Shown in pieces: positions 9,875-21,000 of a stretch of DNA of 64,000 nt. This stretch comes from Zygnema cylindricum (Eukaryota > Streptophyta > Zygnematophyceae > Zygnematales > Zygnemataceae), in contig JBBHKE010001729.1 in NCBI GenBank assembly GCA_037447655.1, positions 163,554 to 227,553 on the forward strand, in the 5' to 3' direction. How positions within the stretch are numbered: the first letter of the stretch is position 1; each line of letters starts with the position of its first letter. A program made the position numbers and the translations under genes. Below the pieces are notes generated by a model. That model searched no databases and had not been told where the DNA came from. It was given only the letters and a program-made list of their open reading frames with translations.

Positions 9875-11169
9875 AATGCAAATAGAAAGTAGGAACGCAA
9901 ATGATGTATTTCATACAATGTCCGTTTTATACTATCATTTGATTGTGTACGTAGGATTGTGTTCTAGCTTATTTTGTGATACACTTGTAACTCCATTGTT
10001 GATCACGTCATGACTTGTGATCTCCAAAAAAAAGATTGTCGTTGTAACCATGATTTGTACTTTTGACCCTTTTTGTAACTCTTCAAGCTTCGTGCTAAAT
10101 TGAAACGCGAATTTTATTTAGAAAATGATTACTAAATCACATACGAATACACACATGCATATACGTGTACATTTCCTAAATAGTTTAAATGACATTTGAA
10201 CTAGTCATACAAACGATATATATCTCAGAAAGGTTTGATTCACATTAACGGTTGCTATTGTTTTTTAGAAGCTTAGCAAGATTTTACAACATATGTTTTT
10301 GAGACATTTTAGAAGAGCCTCTTACCTAAGCTTTTGTCTGTTAAATCTTATTGTAGCTTTTTTCAAGCTGCTGGCATTTTATTTATAGCTATGTAGTACG
10401 CATACTACTTAAAAAAGTTGTTTGTAAACCTCTGTGAATAATTGTTTGGGTTAAGGAAAGTGTTAGTGTGGGTTTTATATTAATGTTATTCGGTTCCAAA
10501 TGGCATGGCTGTTATTTAACCATTTTAATAATTGCGTTCAGAAAGAAACGGTTAGTATTATTAACACTATTTTGTGAAAAAATATTCCCGCCAAACTTTA
10601 TTTTATCTGGTTTCTGTTCATACTTGTATTTGTATACATGTACTTGTATTTGTATACGTGTATTTTATTTTGCGATTTTTGTTTAAGAAATTCGAAACCG
10701 AAACAAATTTTGAGTAACAATAAAGCGAAATTTGACGAGGTAAACGACAATTGACGTGGAATTGCAACGGGTACTTTACACGTTCCGTTGTACCTGTAGG
10801 ACTGTACAGTGAATTCTGTTTTACCAGTCATGTGTGGTGATGTTGCTGAAATTAGATTGGTTATCAACGTTGGGAAAGTTGAAATCCTGTCGCTCTGTAT
10901 TTTGCCTCTCAAATTTTTAAGTTTGTTTCGATTTTACTAGTGCTTCGTAAGACACTGGTAATAATTTGCTTGTTGAGATTTTTGTTTCTCAATTGTCTGC
11001 CAGAGAAGCAGTCAAAGGACCTGTCTCCCCCGACCGTCTGTCGACAGGCTTTTACAAGAATTTGTTCAAACTCACTCACATACTTTATGTCCTGTCACAC
11101 ACACATGTGAAAGAGCAATATGGTCTCTCCCGACCGCTGTCGACCTATTTTGTGAGTCAAGTCAAGGTG
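9875..11169. other. Intergenic, no recognisable gene
   Basis: AT-rich DNA downstream of the F-box gene. Short open frames at 10468-10686 and 10598-10912 overlap on opposite strands, have low-complexity composition (repeated TGTATTTGTATAC) and show no domain. Confidence 0.5.
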
Positions 11170-11368
11170 CACCGCCCATCATTATTAAAGGTAATAACAT
11201 TAATTCGGTTGCAACTTTTATTGGCCAAAAAACATAAAATAGTGTTAACAACACTATTGAAGGAAGTGGACAAAAATCTGCCACATCCCTTTGCACTAAA
11301 TTAGTATTATTAATTCTAATTTCGCATTAACACTAAAAAAACCTTAACGCTAATTACAATGGGCGGTG
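11170..11368. mobile_element. MITE family B copy
   Basis: Starts CACCGCCCATCATTATTAA and ends with its near inverse, TAATTACAATGGGCGGTG, followed by TA. At 199 bp it has the same size and terminal pattern as the copy at 51474-51670. It has no coding capacity. Confidence 0.65.
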
Positions 11369-12119
11369 TAGATTCACCATAATTGCAGTCAGTGACAACA
11401 ATTAAAGTGCGACATTTTGGAACCAAAATCGTAAATCTCTGTTAACAACACTATTAAGTTAAATGGCCGACCATAGCTAGCCAGAAGGCAAATCATAATT
11501 TCGTGTACTACAAAAGTCAACAATATTTTAATACATACGATAACCACATCAAAAAGAAGAATTTAAAGTCCAGCTTCACCAAGGAATGGCAGTAAACAGA
11601 TTTAAGCACAACAAAAATGAGAAAGAAAGCAAAGTTTAGATCAAAATTTGGTATTTTCACACCGATTGAATTCCTTCATTACAGCATAGAGAATCTAGGG
11701 TTTCCACTACTCTGTTATTTGAGCGACACCTACAACTGTCATTCTTCTAAATCTAATTCTAACAAAATAAAAGCAAAAACAGAAAACAAAACCTGGTACT
11801 AATCTTCTGAAACAAGCACTAACGAAAAAAAAAAAAAGCGGAGGGGAGACATTCTTCCCTCAAAACCGAAAAAAAAAGATGTGGCCCAGGCTTAATTTCC
11901 TGTAGATTTCTCAAGAGAATACGCAATTTTTATAGCCTTTTGCAATAGGCTTTCCGTATAACCTTCTAACACTCATACTTGTTCTCTTTCAAAATTGAAG
12001 CGGCGCTTCAACAGTCTCACAAAGAGGTGCGCTTTGGCGAGATCTTCCGGCCCCTGACTGTCCAACATGTACCACTCCGACTCCACCCGTACTATCTGCA
12101 CTGTCCCACAACCCCAGTT

Positions 12120-12300
12120 ACAGGTAATACAGGTAATGCAGTTGATACACTTAAAACAAGTAACAGGTAACACATGTACCATGGGTAATACAGGTAATAT
12201 AGGTAAAACAGGTAACATGGGCAATGCAGGCAATACAGGTAATACAGGTTATGTAGGTAATACAGGTAATACAGGTAATGCAGGTAAGTCGATACAGCCA
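12120..12300 (+). repeat. Short-period minisatellite (9-bp unit, GGTAATACA type)
   Basis: About 18 imperfect copies of a 9-base unit, close to ACAGGTAAT, run in tandem. They then degenerate into AGTTAATAC-like units until about 12440. The open frames here are artefacts of the repeat. Confidence 0.85.
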
Positions 12301-12539
12301 ATGCAGTTACTGAAGTTAAAATGGTTAATACAGTTAATCCAGCTAATCAAATAATATAACTAATACAATCAATACACTTAATAATATTAATGCAGATTTT
12401 ACATTGATACAATTAATAGAGTTAATATAGTGATCACAGTTAATATTGTTTTTAGACAGTTAACATCCATTATGAAAATTCGAAAATACCAATCATAACT
12501 GTGACTTCACAAGACGAGGGATCGGATCGGAGAGGGCTT

Positions 12540-12900
12540 TGGTTGAAAGAAGGAAGAAAAGGAAAAGGAAAAGAGAAGAAAAGGAAAGGAAAGAAAAGGA
12601 AGAAAGGAAAGAAAAGAGAGAAGAAGAAGAAAGAAGGAAAGGTAATGGGAATCGGATCCGTTCTTTCAACAAATCATTGGAAATCAATGCAATCATTTTA
12701 TCCGATTAGTTCACGTCGAACAACAGGATCCTGCCAGATGGAAAGACTCCCCAGGTCACATTAAAGAAGGGAAGGAAGGAAAAGGAAAAGGGAAAGGAGG
12801 GAGGAAGGAAGAAAGGAAGAAGAAAGGAAGAAAAGGAAGAAAGAAGGAAAAGGAAGAAAGGAAGAAGAAAGGAAGAAAAGGATCGAAGTCGGTCAATCCG
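12540..12900. repeat. Purine-rich low-complexity tract
   Basis: Two blocks (12540-12645 and 12765-12882) of almost pure G and A on the plus strand (GGAAAGGAAG-type), separated by about 120 bases of ordinary sequence. The long Lys/Glu and Phe/Ser frames here are compositional. Confidence 0.8.
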
Positions 12901-12955
12901 CTCATCATTATTCGGCAAAATTTTAATCAATTATTATTCATGGTCCGCTCAATGA

Positions 12956-13410
12956 TCAATCAAATAAAATATCCAAAGGCACGGGACGTTCTTTCAATCC
13001 TTCTCCCCCTCCTCCTCCCTCTTCCGTGTTTTGGTCTTCTCCCTCCTCCCACCCCTGTGCCTCCTCCTGCATCCTCATCCAGGCAGCCATATCTGGATCC
13101 CCATCTACTCGCAGAGAAGGTCTCCTCCTCCTTCCTCCCTTTTCTCCCTCCTCTCTCTCTTCTCCCTCACCTCCATGTCGTCCACTCTCAAGTCCCTCCA
13201 CCTCCTCCTCCATCTTTCTTAACCAGGCGGCAAAATCTGCATCCCCATCCACTCTCAGGGACGGCTCCTTATTGCTTCCTCCCCCCTCTCCCTCCTCTCC
13301 CTCTGCAAGATTCGGCATCATTGTCTCAATTTCTTCAACGGTTAACGGAAGATTCTTGTGCCACCAGTTCAGTTCCCCCCATGACTCCAATGTGGTCGCT
13401 AAATTAAGTG
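12956..13410 (-). CDS. Candidate C-terminal exon, acidic protein with a duplicated motif
   Basis: A minus-strand open frame ends RPVPLDILFD at 12956. It contains two copies of a motif, PSLRVDGDADFAAWLRKMEEE and PSLRVDGDPDMAAWMRMQEE, separated by Glu/Gly-rich linkers. It begins with a conserved-looking stretch, ESWGELNWWHKNLPLTVEEI. The duplicated, non-simple motif argues for real coding sequence despite the purine bias. It lies downstream of, and on the same strand as, the AT-hook gene and may be its last exon. The splice phase I tried (donor at 14402, acceptor near 13400) did not match, so the link is unproven. Confidence 0.45.
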
Positions 13411-13499
13411 AAAAGGTTGTCCTCCAAGCCACATGGACCCACCGTTCAACTGAAATCCACCAAAAAACGAAAAATATAAATTCTTAGTTTCCTCTACCT

Positions 13500-13660
13500 C
13501 CCTCGTCCCACTTCCCTCTCTCCCTCTCCCTCTCCCTCCTTTCCTCCCCCTCCCCTTCCCCCCATTCCTGCCTCCCTCTCTCTCTCTCCCCTTTTTTCTC
13601 TTCCTCTCACACCCACACTCTCGCCCATTTCCTACTCTCTCTCCTATCCGACCACATAAT
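13500..13660. repeat. Pyrimidine-rich low-complexity tract
   Basis: CCCTCTCC-type repeats on the plus strand, continuing between the units of the tandem repeat that follows. Confidence 0.75.
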
Positions 13661-13676
13661 GATCTTCCCTCGACTC

Positions 13677-13890
13677 CTTACATTGATGCTCCGCCAATTG
13701 TTGGAGGTCTATGTGTTCAACTCTCCCCATCTCCCTCTCACTCTTTCCCCCCCTTCCCTCCTTACATTGATGCTCCGCCAACTTTTGGAGGTATATATGT
13801 TCAACTCTCCCCCTCTCCCTCTCCCTCTCTCTCCCCGTCCCCTACTTACATTGATGCTCAGCCAAATGTTGGAGGTATATGTGTTCAATA
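13677..13890. repeat. Tandem repeat, about 84-bp unit, three copies
   Basis: The core TTACATTGATGCTCCGCCAA (third copy CTCAGCCAA) plus TGTTGGAGGTNTATGTGTTC recurs at about 13677, 13761 and 13845. The spacing consists of CTCTCCC-rich DNA. Each unit's spacer varies while the 45-base core stays close to identical. Confidence 0.8.
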
Positions 13891-14154
13891 TCGAGGCAAA
13901 CTCCCGCCTTTCCTTGTATTTCAAGCCACTCCTGGTATCTGCTTCCCTCCCACGAAAAACCAAAAAAACGCCAGAAGCCGTAAATATGCAGTTTTATTGA
14001 AAACCCCGATTCTGCGAAAACCCAGTTTTATTTATCATCCGAGGTTTATTTACACTAGATAGATACATTACCGCAAGAGAGCTTCTTCATCGTATAAGAA
14101 GTGAAAAGTTTCTGGTTTTTAGAATGGCGACATATTATACGTTTTTTTCTTTCC

Positions 14155-14373
14155 ATCCCACGAACACAAAATAGCATTGATAATACTAATTGCTATTTTT
14201 CTAATCGCTAACTCTTTTTGCCTTTCTAAGGTGTCCACGCCATTCGGACTAGAAATATAAATATTAACGCTAAAACAGTCCTCATACTAATTATTTCTTA
14301 CCACTAATACTAATAGCTAAAATTCCTCATACTAATCATTTCTTAACACTAATATTAAAAGGGATTCACAGTG
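14155..14373. mobile_element. Possible decayed MITE (family A/B ends)
   Basis: The right part reads CACTAATATTAAAAGGGATTCACAGTG followed by TA, like the family A right terminus. The left part carries GCATTGATAATACTAATTGC. The left boundary is not convincing. If real, its end supplies the stop codon of the exon at 14366-14574. Confidence 0.35.
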
Positions 14374-17300
14374 TACAGCCACAGCAAGGCACCTGAAGAC
14401 ACCTGGCAGCACCAAAAAGCTGTATGCTGGGATCCTCCACTGCCACGTCAGCGCTGACTAAGCCTTGGGAAAAAATATTTTTGGCATCTTCTCGGATAGG
14501 TTCATTGAGAGGTCCGGGCAAAAACTCAGCAAGGGCATAAAGGAGTCGATGTCCTTTTTGAAGCATGTCTTCATCTGCAAATACCATTTATTTATTCTAT
14601 TTATTTATTAATTTTTTAATTTTTTTAATTTGCAACATGCTTGATGATTTTTCATCGCGAAAGATGGAAAAGTAAATCCTGTACGTTGAAAGGTCGAGAG
14701 GGAAGACTAAACCACCCATCTTTCTTAGAGTTAGTGAATTATTAGTGCTACTGCTTTATTATAAATAACTAAACTAAATTGTGTTTTGCAACATGCCTCA
14801 AAAATGGAGTGGGAGGGAGGGAAGGGATGAGGAGAGGAGAGGAGGGAGGGAGGGAGGGAGGGATGTACCATTAACAAAATGGTGTTATGGTCATATTATT
14901 ATTACATAATAGTTAATCATGTAATAATTAACATTCATTACAGATTAAAAAAACTCAAGAACGACGGAGGAAATCAATTATATTGCAAAAGGAGCAAAAC
15001 AGAAAACCAAAAAGTTGTGTATTAGAAAAACAATACTAACGTTGCAACAAGAAAAAGGGGACAAAATACAAAAGATAAAAAACAAAAAACATTGAAACTG
15101 AACGAGATTCTGACCTTCAGGAGAGAGCTCAGGAGCAGGAACATTTTCATAAGGCTCATCTCTAGATTGTTTTTCGTCACTCATTCCAGCGAATGAGAAG
15201 TCGCCAAACTCTGTCAAAGAAAATACATGACATTGATGCAAATCATTTAGGCATCTCTTTTAAATTGTCATTCTAACAATTTATCATTATGAATCGAGTG
15301 TTGAGGGAGATGTGAATAAAAGTGTTCTGATGCATGAAAGGAAAATCATAGGATGAAATATTGACTTCAATAATCATGGGCACAGTCAATAAGTTTTAAA
15401 GTTTAAGGTTTAAGGTTTTAGGCTTATGTTAAAACTTTTGCAATACAAGGGCACAAGGGAAACCCTACCGGATCCTAAATGTATCAATTTATTTTAGTCC
15501 AATGTCTTCGCATATGTTCCTTTAAGATACTTAGTAGCGAAAACCCCTCGAGAAAAAACTCGACTGGCTTTAAAAAACGAAGGAAACAGAAATGATCTTA
15601 AAATTTACATAAAATAAAAGAACATATTGCTAAGTTGCACCTCTTTGTAACTTGGAAAATTACAGATATTCATTATAGAGTCTCCTAATCCAAAACACTT
15701 TTCCCTCAAAACTTCACTAATGCAAAAATTACCTCCCATCCGGTTCCTTTAAAAAATTCTTAAGTTTTGTTTTCATTGAAAAAGCCCAAACACTCAAAAA
15801 GGTATAATGATCCCAATCTTTGTGCAAGCAATTTCAGAATCCCAGACCTAAGGAAGTCATACTTTTGTTGAATTCCAAAAATCACAAAGCACTCTGTTGG
15901 TTTACTTTATGGAATACATAAAGCAACTGACCTTCAAAGGCTTTTAAAGGGTCATCCAACATGCCATCTTCTGTCTCATCTCCAAAAGAACTTTCTTCAT
16001 AGAGCCCTGTCTGTTCATCATTAATGGGACCATCCAATGGGCTCCCGGACCATGTTGGCGTAAACCGACCAGTTCGCACTTTTGACGGATCCATGTGACC
16101 GTAATCGTAAAACTTCTCTTCGACAGATTCTTCATTTTCCTGTTCGCTTTCCCACTCACTTTTTAAACTTTCCATAGAGTCTCCACTGATGCCTTCCGCC
16201 TTCTCTTGCCAAAGATCTGAAATATTTCGTTTTTCCCATTCGATTTTAAAGTCTTCCTTCTTCTTCTTCTCCTTTCCTGGGCTCTTATTACTAGTCTTCC
16301 TGTTGCTTGCATCACTTGTATTACTTGTATTGGTTCTATCTGTGGCCTCTTCTTTCTGTACTGAGCTTGAAGCGCTAGAAACCTTGGTTTCTGAAACCAT
16401 GTTTTCAATCGGCAAGCGTAATGGCCCCTGTTAGACAAGTTCAATTAGTTTAATAGGTCTACGAATGGATTCAATAGATAAAGGAAGTATAGGTTCAACA
16501 GGTTCAATAAGTTTAATAGGTTGAATATGTTTAATAAGTTCAATAGGTTAAATAGGATCATTAGGATTAAAAGGTTTAATAATGTTCAATGTGTTCAAAA
16601 GGTTTAATAGGTTCAGTAACTTTCAATGTTTCAATCGGTTCAATAAGTTGAAATGCTTCAATAGGTTCAATTACAGGTTCATTAGGTTCAATCGGTTTCG
16701 TAAGTTAAACAGGTTTTCTCTGATTAATCATCAGTTACCTCCTTTCTTGGTCTGCCACGTGGGCGAATTGGTCGCACAGCTTCCTCTGATTGGCTAACAA
16801 CTATCTCCACTTTTTTGGGCCTGCCACGTGGCTTAACTGCTCCCGTTGATTTTCCTGGTAGGCCATCATCAACCAGCTTTTTCCTAGGCCTGCCACGTGG
16901 CCTTGCAGGTTTCACAGATTCCTCAGACTGGATTTCAACTATCTTTTTAGGTCTGCCACGTGTCTTCTTAGCAGGTTGCATATAATTTTCTAACGGGTAA
17001 CCTTCTTCTACCTTGTTCTTTACCTCTTTCTTTGGTCTACCCCTTGGTCTTGCTCTCTCCTTTGTGGTCGATAAACCTCCTTCAGAACAAGATTTATTAC
17101 TCTCCAAAGGAAATCCGGTGTCTATATCCTGCTGGAACCTATGGTTGATAAACCCGAAATCTGCCAAAATTGCAGGTTCTTCACTCACATTTCCATCTGT
17201 CTCTCCATAAATCCTAACTTCTTCTTCTTCTAGCTTTAGAGCTTTATCTGCTTCTCTCCTCACCTTTTCATCCTCCGGGAAGAGAGTACTTTCGCTTAAT

Positions 17301-17728
17301 TCTTTCCTTGATTTTTCCTTCAAATTTTTCAAGTTTTCCAAATTTTCCAAGCTTCCACTAACAATTTCTGAAGCAAAGATTTTTTTTTGCCTTTTCTTAT
17401 TGACCTGGCTATGTGTAATTCTTTCTGCTGAGATTACTCTTACAGAAATATGACTAGAATTAAGGATACTAAGGATAGAAGAATTAAGAAAAAACTCTTT
17501 GCTATACCTCAATGTGAATTTATTTTGGAACTTATCAAATTTTAGGGTTACAGATTTAGTTCTAGCTATTGAACAAGGTGGAAAACGTGGAGTACGACAA
17601 GAAGTAAACAAACTAGTGGAAAAATAGTAACTGTGAGGGAGAGACTCTCCAATGACCAAAGAGGGAGAGAAATTTTGTGAAGGAAGAGGCTTCTGTAAAC
17701 AACAAAGTCCTGTCAGGAAGGAAGCCAT
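14366..17728 (-). CDS. Plastid-targeted AT-hook protein
   Basis: Four minus-strand exons were read by splice signals: 17728-16739, 16427-15932, 15210-15115 and 14574 to about 14403 (or the in-frame stop at 14366). The N-terminus MASFLTGLCCLQKPLPS is Ser-rich and lacks acidic residues, like a chloroplast transit peptide. Exon 1 ends with five AT-hooks (residues about 225-330): RPRGRPKKE, KTRGRPKKI, RPRGRPRKK, KPRGRPKKV and RPRGRPRKE. AT-hooks bind the minor groove of AT-rich DNA, so a nucleoid or plastid transcription role is an inference. Exon 2 is charged, with Lys-rich (GKEKKKKEDFK) and Glu-rich stretches and a less biased block, YDYGHMDPSKVRTGRF. Exons 3 and 4 read EFGDFSFAGMSDEKQSRDE and DMLQKGHRLLYALAEFLPG. 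I do not recognise a named family. The C-terminus is unresolved; the exon at 12956 may belong to it. Confidence 0.7.
14815..14865 (+). repeat. GGGA repeat with G-quadruplex potential
   Basis: Consecutive GGGA units at 14845-14864 (four or more G-triplets in a row) follow a purine-rich stretch. It lies in the intron between exons 3 and 4 of the AT-hook gene, on its non-template side. Confidence 0.75.
16440..16720 (+). repeat. Intronic minisatellite (9-10 bp unit, TTCAATAGG type)
   Basis: Imperfect tandem copies of units such as GGTTCAATA and GTTTAATAG fill most of the first intron of the AT-hook gene (16428-16738). Confidence 0.85.
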
Positions 17729-18816
17729 TAGTGAGTGTATTTACCTATGACTCCGTATTGTTAAGGCTCCGTGGATCAGTTATTTTAGGTTTCATTATTA
17801 TTATAAGACATTAACTTTTTAAAACTGCGAGGGAAGTGGCAGTCCTGCATGCTCTTCAAGTATTGTGAAAGCATAGTTCTAAAGTGCGAAAAGGTATGGA
17901 AACGCAATGGTCGACAAAATACGCGTATTATACGTGAAACAAACCAATGACCATCGGTTTCAGGGTAAAATTCAGAACTGAGTCGGTTCAGCTCAAAAAC
18001 AATGATTGCAATGATTAAAGATGTCGACAGGCAACGACATTGTTATAATTTTACGAAGCCAATGAATTGCTGGTCAAGGGATTTGGACCAATGAGAAGAA
18101 AAAATCAAATCGATTTAGTAGAAGTACAGGTCATCAACACCCTGGTAGGTTTTGAGTTTTTTTTAAGTTTTTGCGCCATTTAAAATTTTAAATCCACACG
18201 CGCGACGGAAAATATATTTTCAATAAAGGTGAACCAGTTTTTTATGCCAATCACTTTTTTAATTGTTCTCGGAGTCACTTTTTGCCCATCCTTCGTTTAA
18301 TGGATCACATGCTCGAACTACGACGCTGTCGGTGCAATAACTATTACTACTTTAGCCAAAAACAAGTGGACATGACCAACTATTATGTTAACCGATGGTT
18401 AGTGGCCACGACCACCTCTTGTATGATTGTGCAGCTCAACTGAGCTGGTGGGAACCCCATTTATGGTTCAATTACCGGAAAAATGTGTGCAACCGAAGGA
18501 CTTGATGGAACATTTCAGGTTCCTTTTCCACCTCTCATTGCCGACAACTTCTTCCATGTGCACCAGCTAAAGTTGTGTATCAAAAGCATCAACCGATATA
18601 TACCTCTGTTTTGCCTACAATAATCTATACATTCGTTCGATGTAAGAGAATTATCACGTTAAATAACCGATATATCTCGATAAATTACCAATAAATATTG
18701 ACGATAACTCCATAATGTAGTACAAAATGGATTTTGAAAATATCGAAGGTGTTATAAAAAGGATCACTTAAGCATACATCTAATGCATCATGCAGTCTGT
18801 TTAAAGATGTATCATG
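17729..18816. other. Upstream region of the AT-hook gene, no recognisable gene
   Basis: No coding frame or repeat family was recognised. The promoter of the minus-strand AT-hook gene should lie in the first few hundred bases; I could not assign elements. Confidence 0.4.
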
Positions 18817-19047
18817 TGTTAAGGAGAGACACATTAAGATGTAGAGAGAGTATAATATTTAAGGAGGGAAGAACTGTGAAGGAGAGAGGTTGTATTGAGA
18901 AAAGTTTGTCTTTATATATTGATATTTGGCCGACATGTTTTATTGTGAGCCGTGAGTATTTTGTGAAAGAATATGTTTATTTAAGCTTCCGCTGTGATAT
19001 TGATTTTTATGTGAGCATCTCTGTGAGCATTTTATCGATTCTTAACA
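18817..19047 (+). repeat. LTR of a decayed LTR retrotransposon
   Basis: A 231-bp block starts TGTTAAGG and ends CTTAACA, giving a perfect 7-bp inverted terminus with TG...CA ends. It carries a TATA-like TTTATATATTG near 18911. A primer-binding site follows after two bases. No second LTR or internal coding frame is visible downstream. Confidence 0.65.
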
Positions 19048-19049
19048 AT

Positions 19050-19061
19050 TGGTATCAGAGC
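19050..19061 (+). other. Primer-binding site for initiator tRNA-Met
   Basis: TGGTATCAGAGC is the standard complement to the 3' end of plant initiator tRNA-Met, used by most Copia elements. It lies two bases after the LTR end. Confidence 0.8.
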
Positions 19062-21000
19062 ACTTGATCGATTTTTAACAGAAGGAACCTCACCACCTGT
19101 CGCTATAACTCCATACTATTCCACACCACAATCCCGTACTGTGATATAGACCAATCCCCAAACCCATATTGTAGGCGATAATTTTTGTTGGTCCATAACT
19201 ATCTATCAAGACCTCAGACTGATCGATAACCTCGTTATTGGATTCATCGTAGTAAATAATTTCTTAATGCACAACACTATAAACATTGCGTATCCAAGCA
19301 ATCGGCAGTTGTTTAATTTTGAAGTGTTTTTTACAGTTGTCTATTACTCGGACGCGTGCCCTTTTACGTTCGTGTTTCGAATCGAGGTCGGTGATGGTTG
19401 CATGCCACACCAACTTTTTAAAGACTTCGTTTCACGTCTAACTAGTTTAAGTATGCCTTACGTTAGTGTTTAGGTTTGCCTCACCCTCTGCTTTTGGGGC
19501 TCATGCGTTTTGTTTATACCCAACATAATAACTCAAACGGGATTCAACTACTTCGTTGCTTATGTGGGGGGGAACGTATTGTTTCGCATGATTTAGTTCT
19601 TAATGCAATTGTTGTAATTGCCCCCCAAGCGCAATACATTGTGAAGCGAGAGGTTTCTCGTATACTCTTTCCCCCCTCCCAATTTGGTGGTATTCAAAGT
19701 CATCCAGTTGACTTAGTTTTCTCGACGGTGTTGGGGGGACTATACGTGACGTGGTCCTTGCGAATTTGACGAAAACCCACGTTTCTTCTCGCGGAGCATC
19801 GCATACGGGCATGGCGGCTTAAGACGCAATGACTTTCAAGAAACAAGGTTACACTCATTGAAACCTAACTGGATCATTTTGGCCTCTTTGCAATAGAGAT
19901 TTCGAACACTTTGGCGAAGTCTTTGATGATTATTTACGCGATTGTGAGCGATTTTTTTTTTTAATGCAAGGGTATGAGGAGTGCTCCACCGAGCCTCCTC
20001 GCTACCTTTTACAGTCAACGTGTCTCATATGCCTTTCAATGAGCGTACGCCGCAACTCTCGACGGTGGCCGATGATTGTGAGAAATCGCAAATATTCCAC
20101 CAAAGGATCCATTCCTCACCCACGATCTTTGTGGGTAAGGACTTTACTTGTTACCTTGTGGGTAGTCATGTATTTTAGGCTTATGTCCTTTGTGGATTAT
20201 TTGATTGATTTTGCTATTTTTCGTGGTTAATTACTTTTGGTGATCGTGGGCCTTTTCGTTTTTTATCTTTGCATTAGTTTCTATTGGCTTTTGTGCTCTT
20301 TGAATGTATTTCGTACCTTGATGGGTTTTTCCATAGCACCTTTTGAAACAATGTTTCTTTAAGAGTGTTAGCCCCATTTGAAGCCACTCTACTACACCCT
20401 GTATCACTCTCAAAAACAATAGCATAATTACGTCCTTCGAAATTTGTGCCCCAGACCCTAAAATAGAGTCAATGATACCAAAATGTCTTTCAACGGTAAA
20501 TTGAGGCACGATTAATATGATGTTTCCACACTATATCACATTATATTTCTTTGTATAATGCTCGGATACGGCATGTGACTCTCCGTACTGAAAACTGGTT
20601 TCCGCTGCAACTGCAGATCTTTTTGATTCGTGAATGCACACTTTATTTTATGCACGCATACAAAAGCTTGATTCTGCAAGCAGACGCCTTCTGTTCATGA
20701 CGTGGCTCCTCATATGATGGATAAAGTGATAAAAATACCTGCATAGTAACAAATAAAATGTTGTCTCTGAAGCGTTAGATAAAAATTAGACGATTCAGAT
20801 CACATTTATTTGTCAGATAGAAAAGTTACTGTAGTTACTGTACTTGCCACGTCGGATACTTGAAGGTGATAGCAAATTCGTGGCAATGACGTACAGAATG
20901 CCGAAATCACGCAACAAAATAAAAGAACACGGAATACGCACGGTATGCCGATTTCGCGTTAAATCTATACGATTTTTTTGCTCTTCTAGAACGTACGGTA
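19062..21000. other. Probable eroded retrotransposon interior, no recognisable protein
   Basis: Follows the LTR and primer-binding site, so the first part is expected to be element interior. Short frames at 19267-19769 and 19964-20230 show no gag, protease, integrase or RT motif that I can identify. Confidence 0.4.

Noticed and set aside
13026-13487. Ser/Pro-rich plus-strand frames
   Set aside because: Antisense of the better supported minus-strand frame at 12956-13410 and driven by pyrimidine bias.
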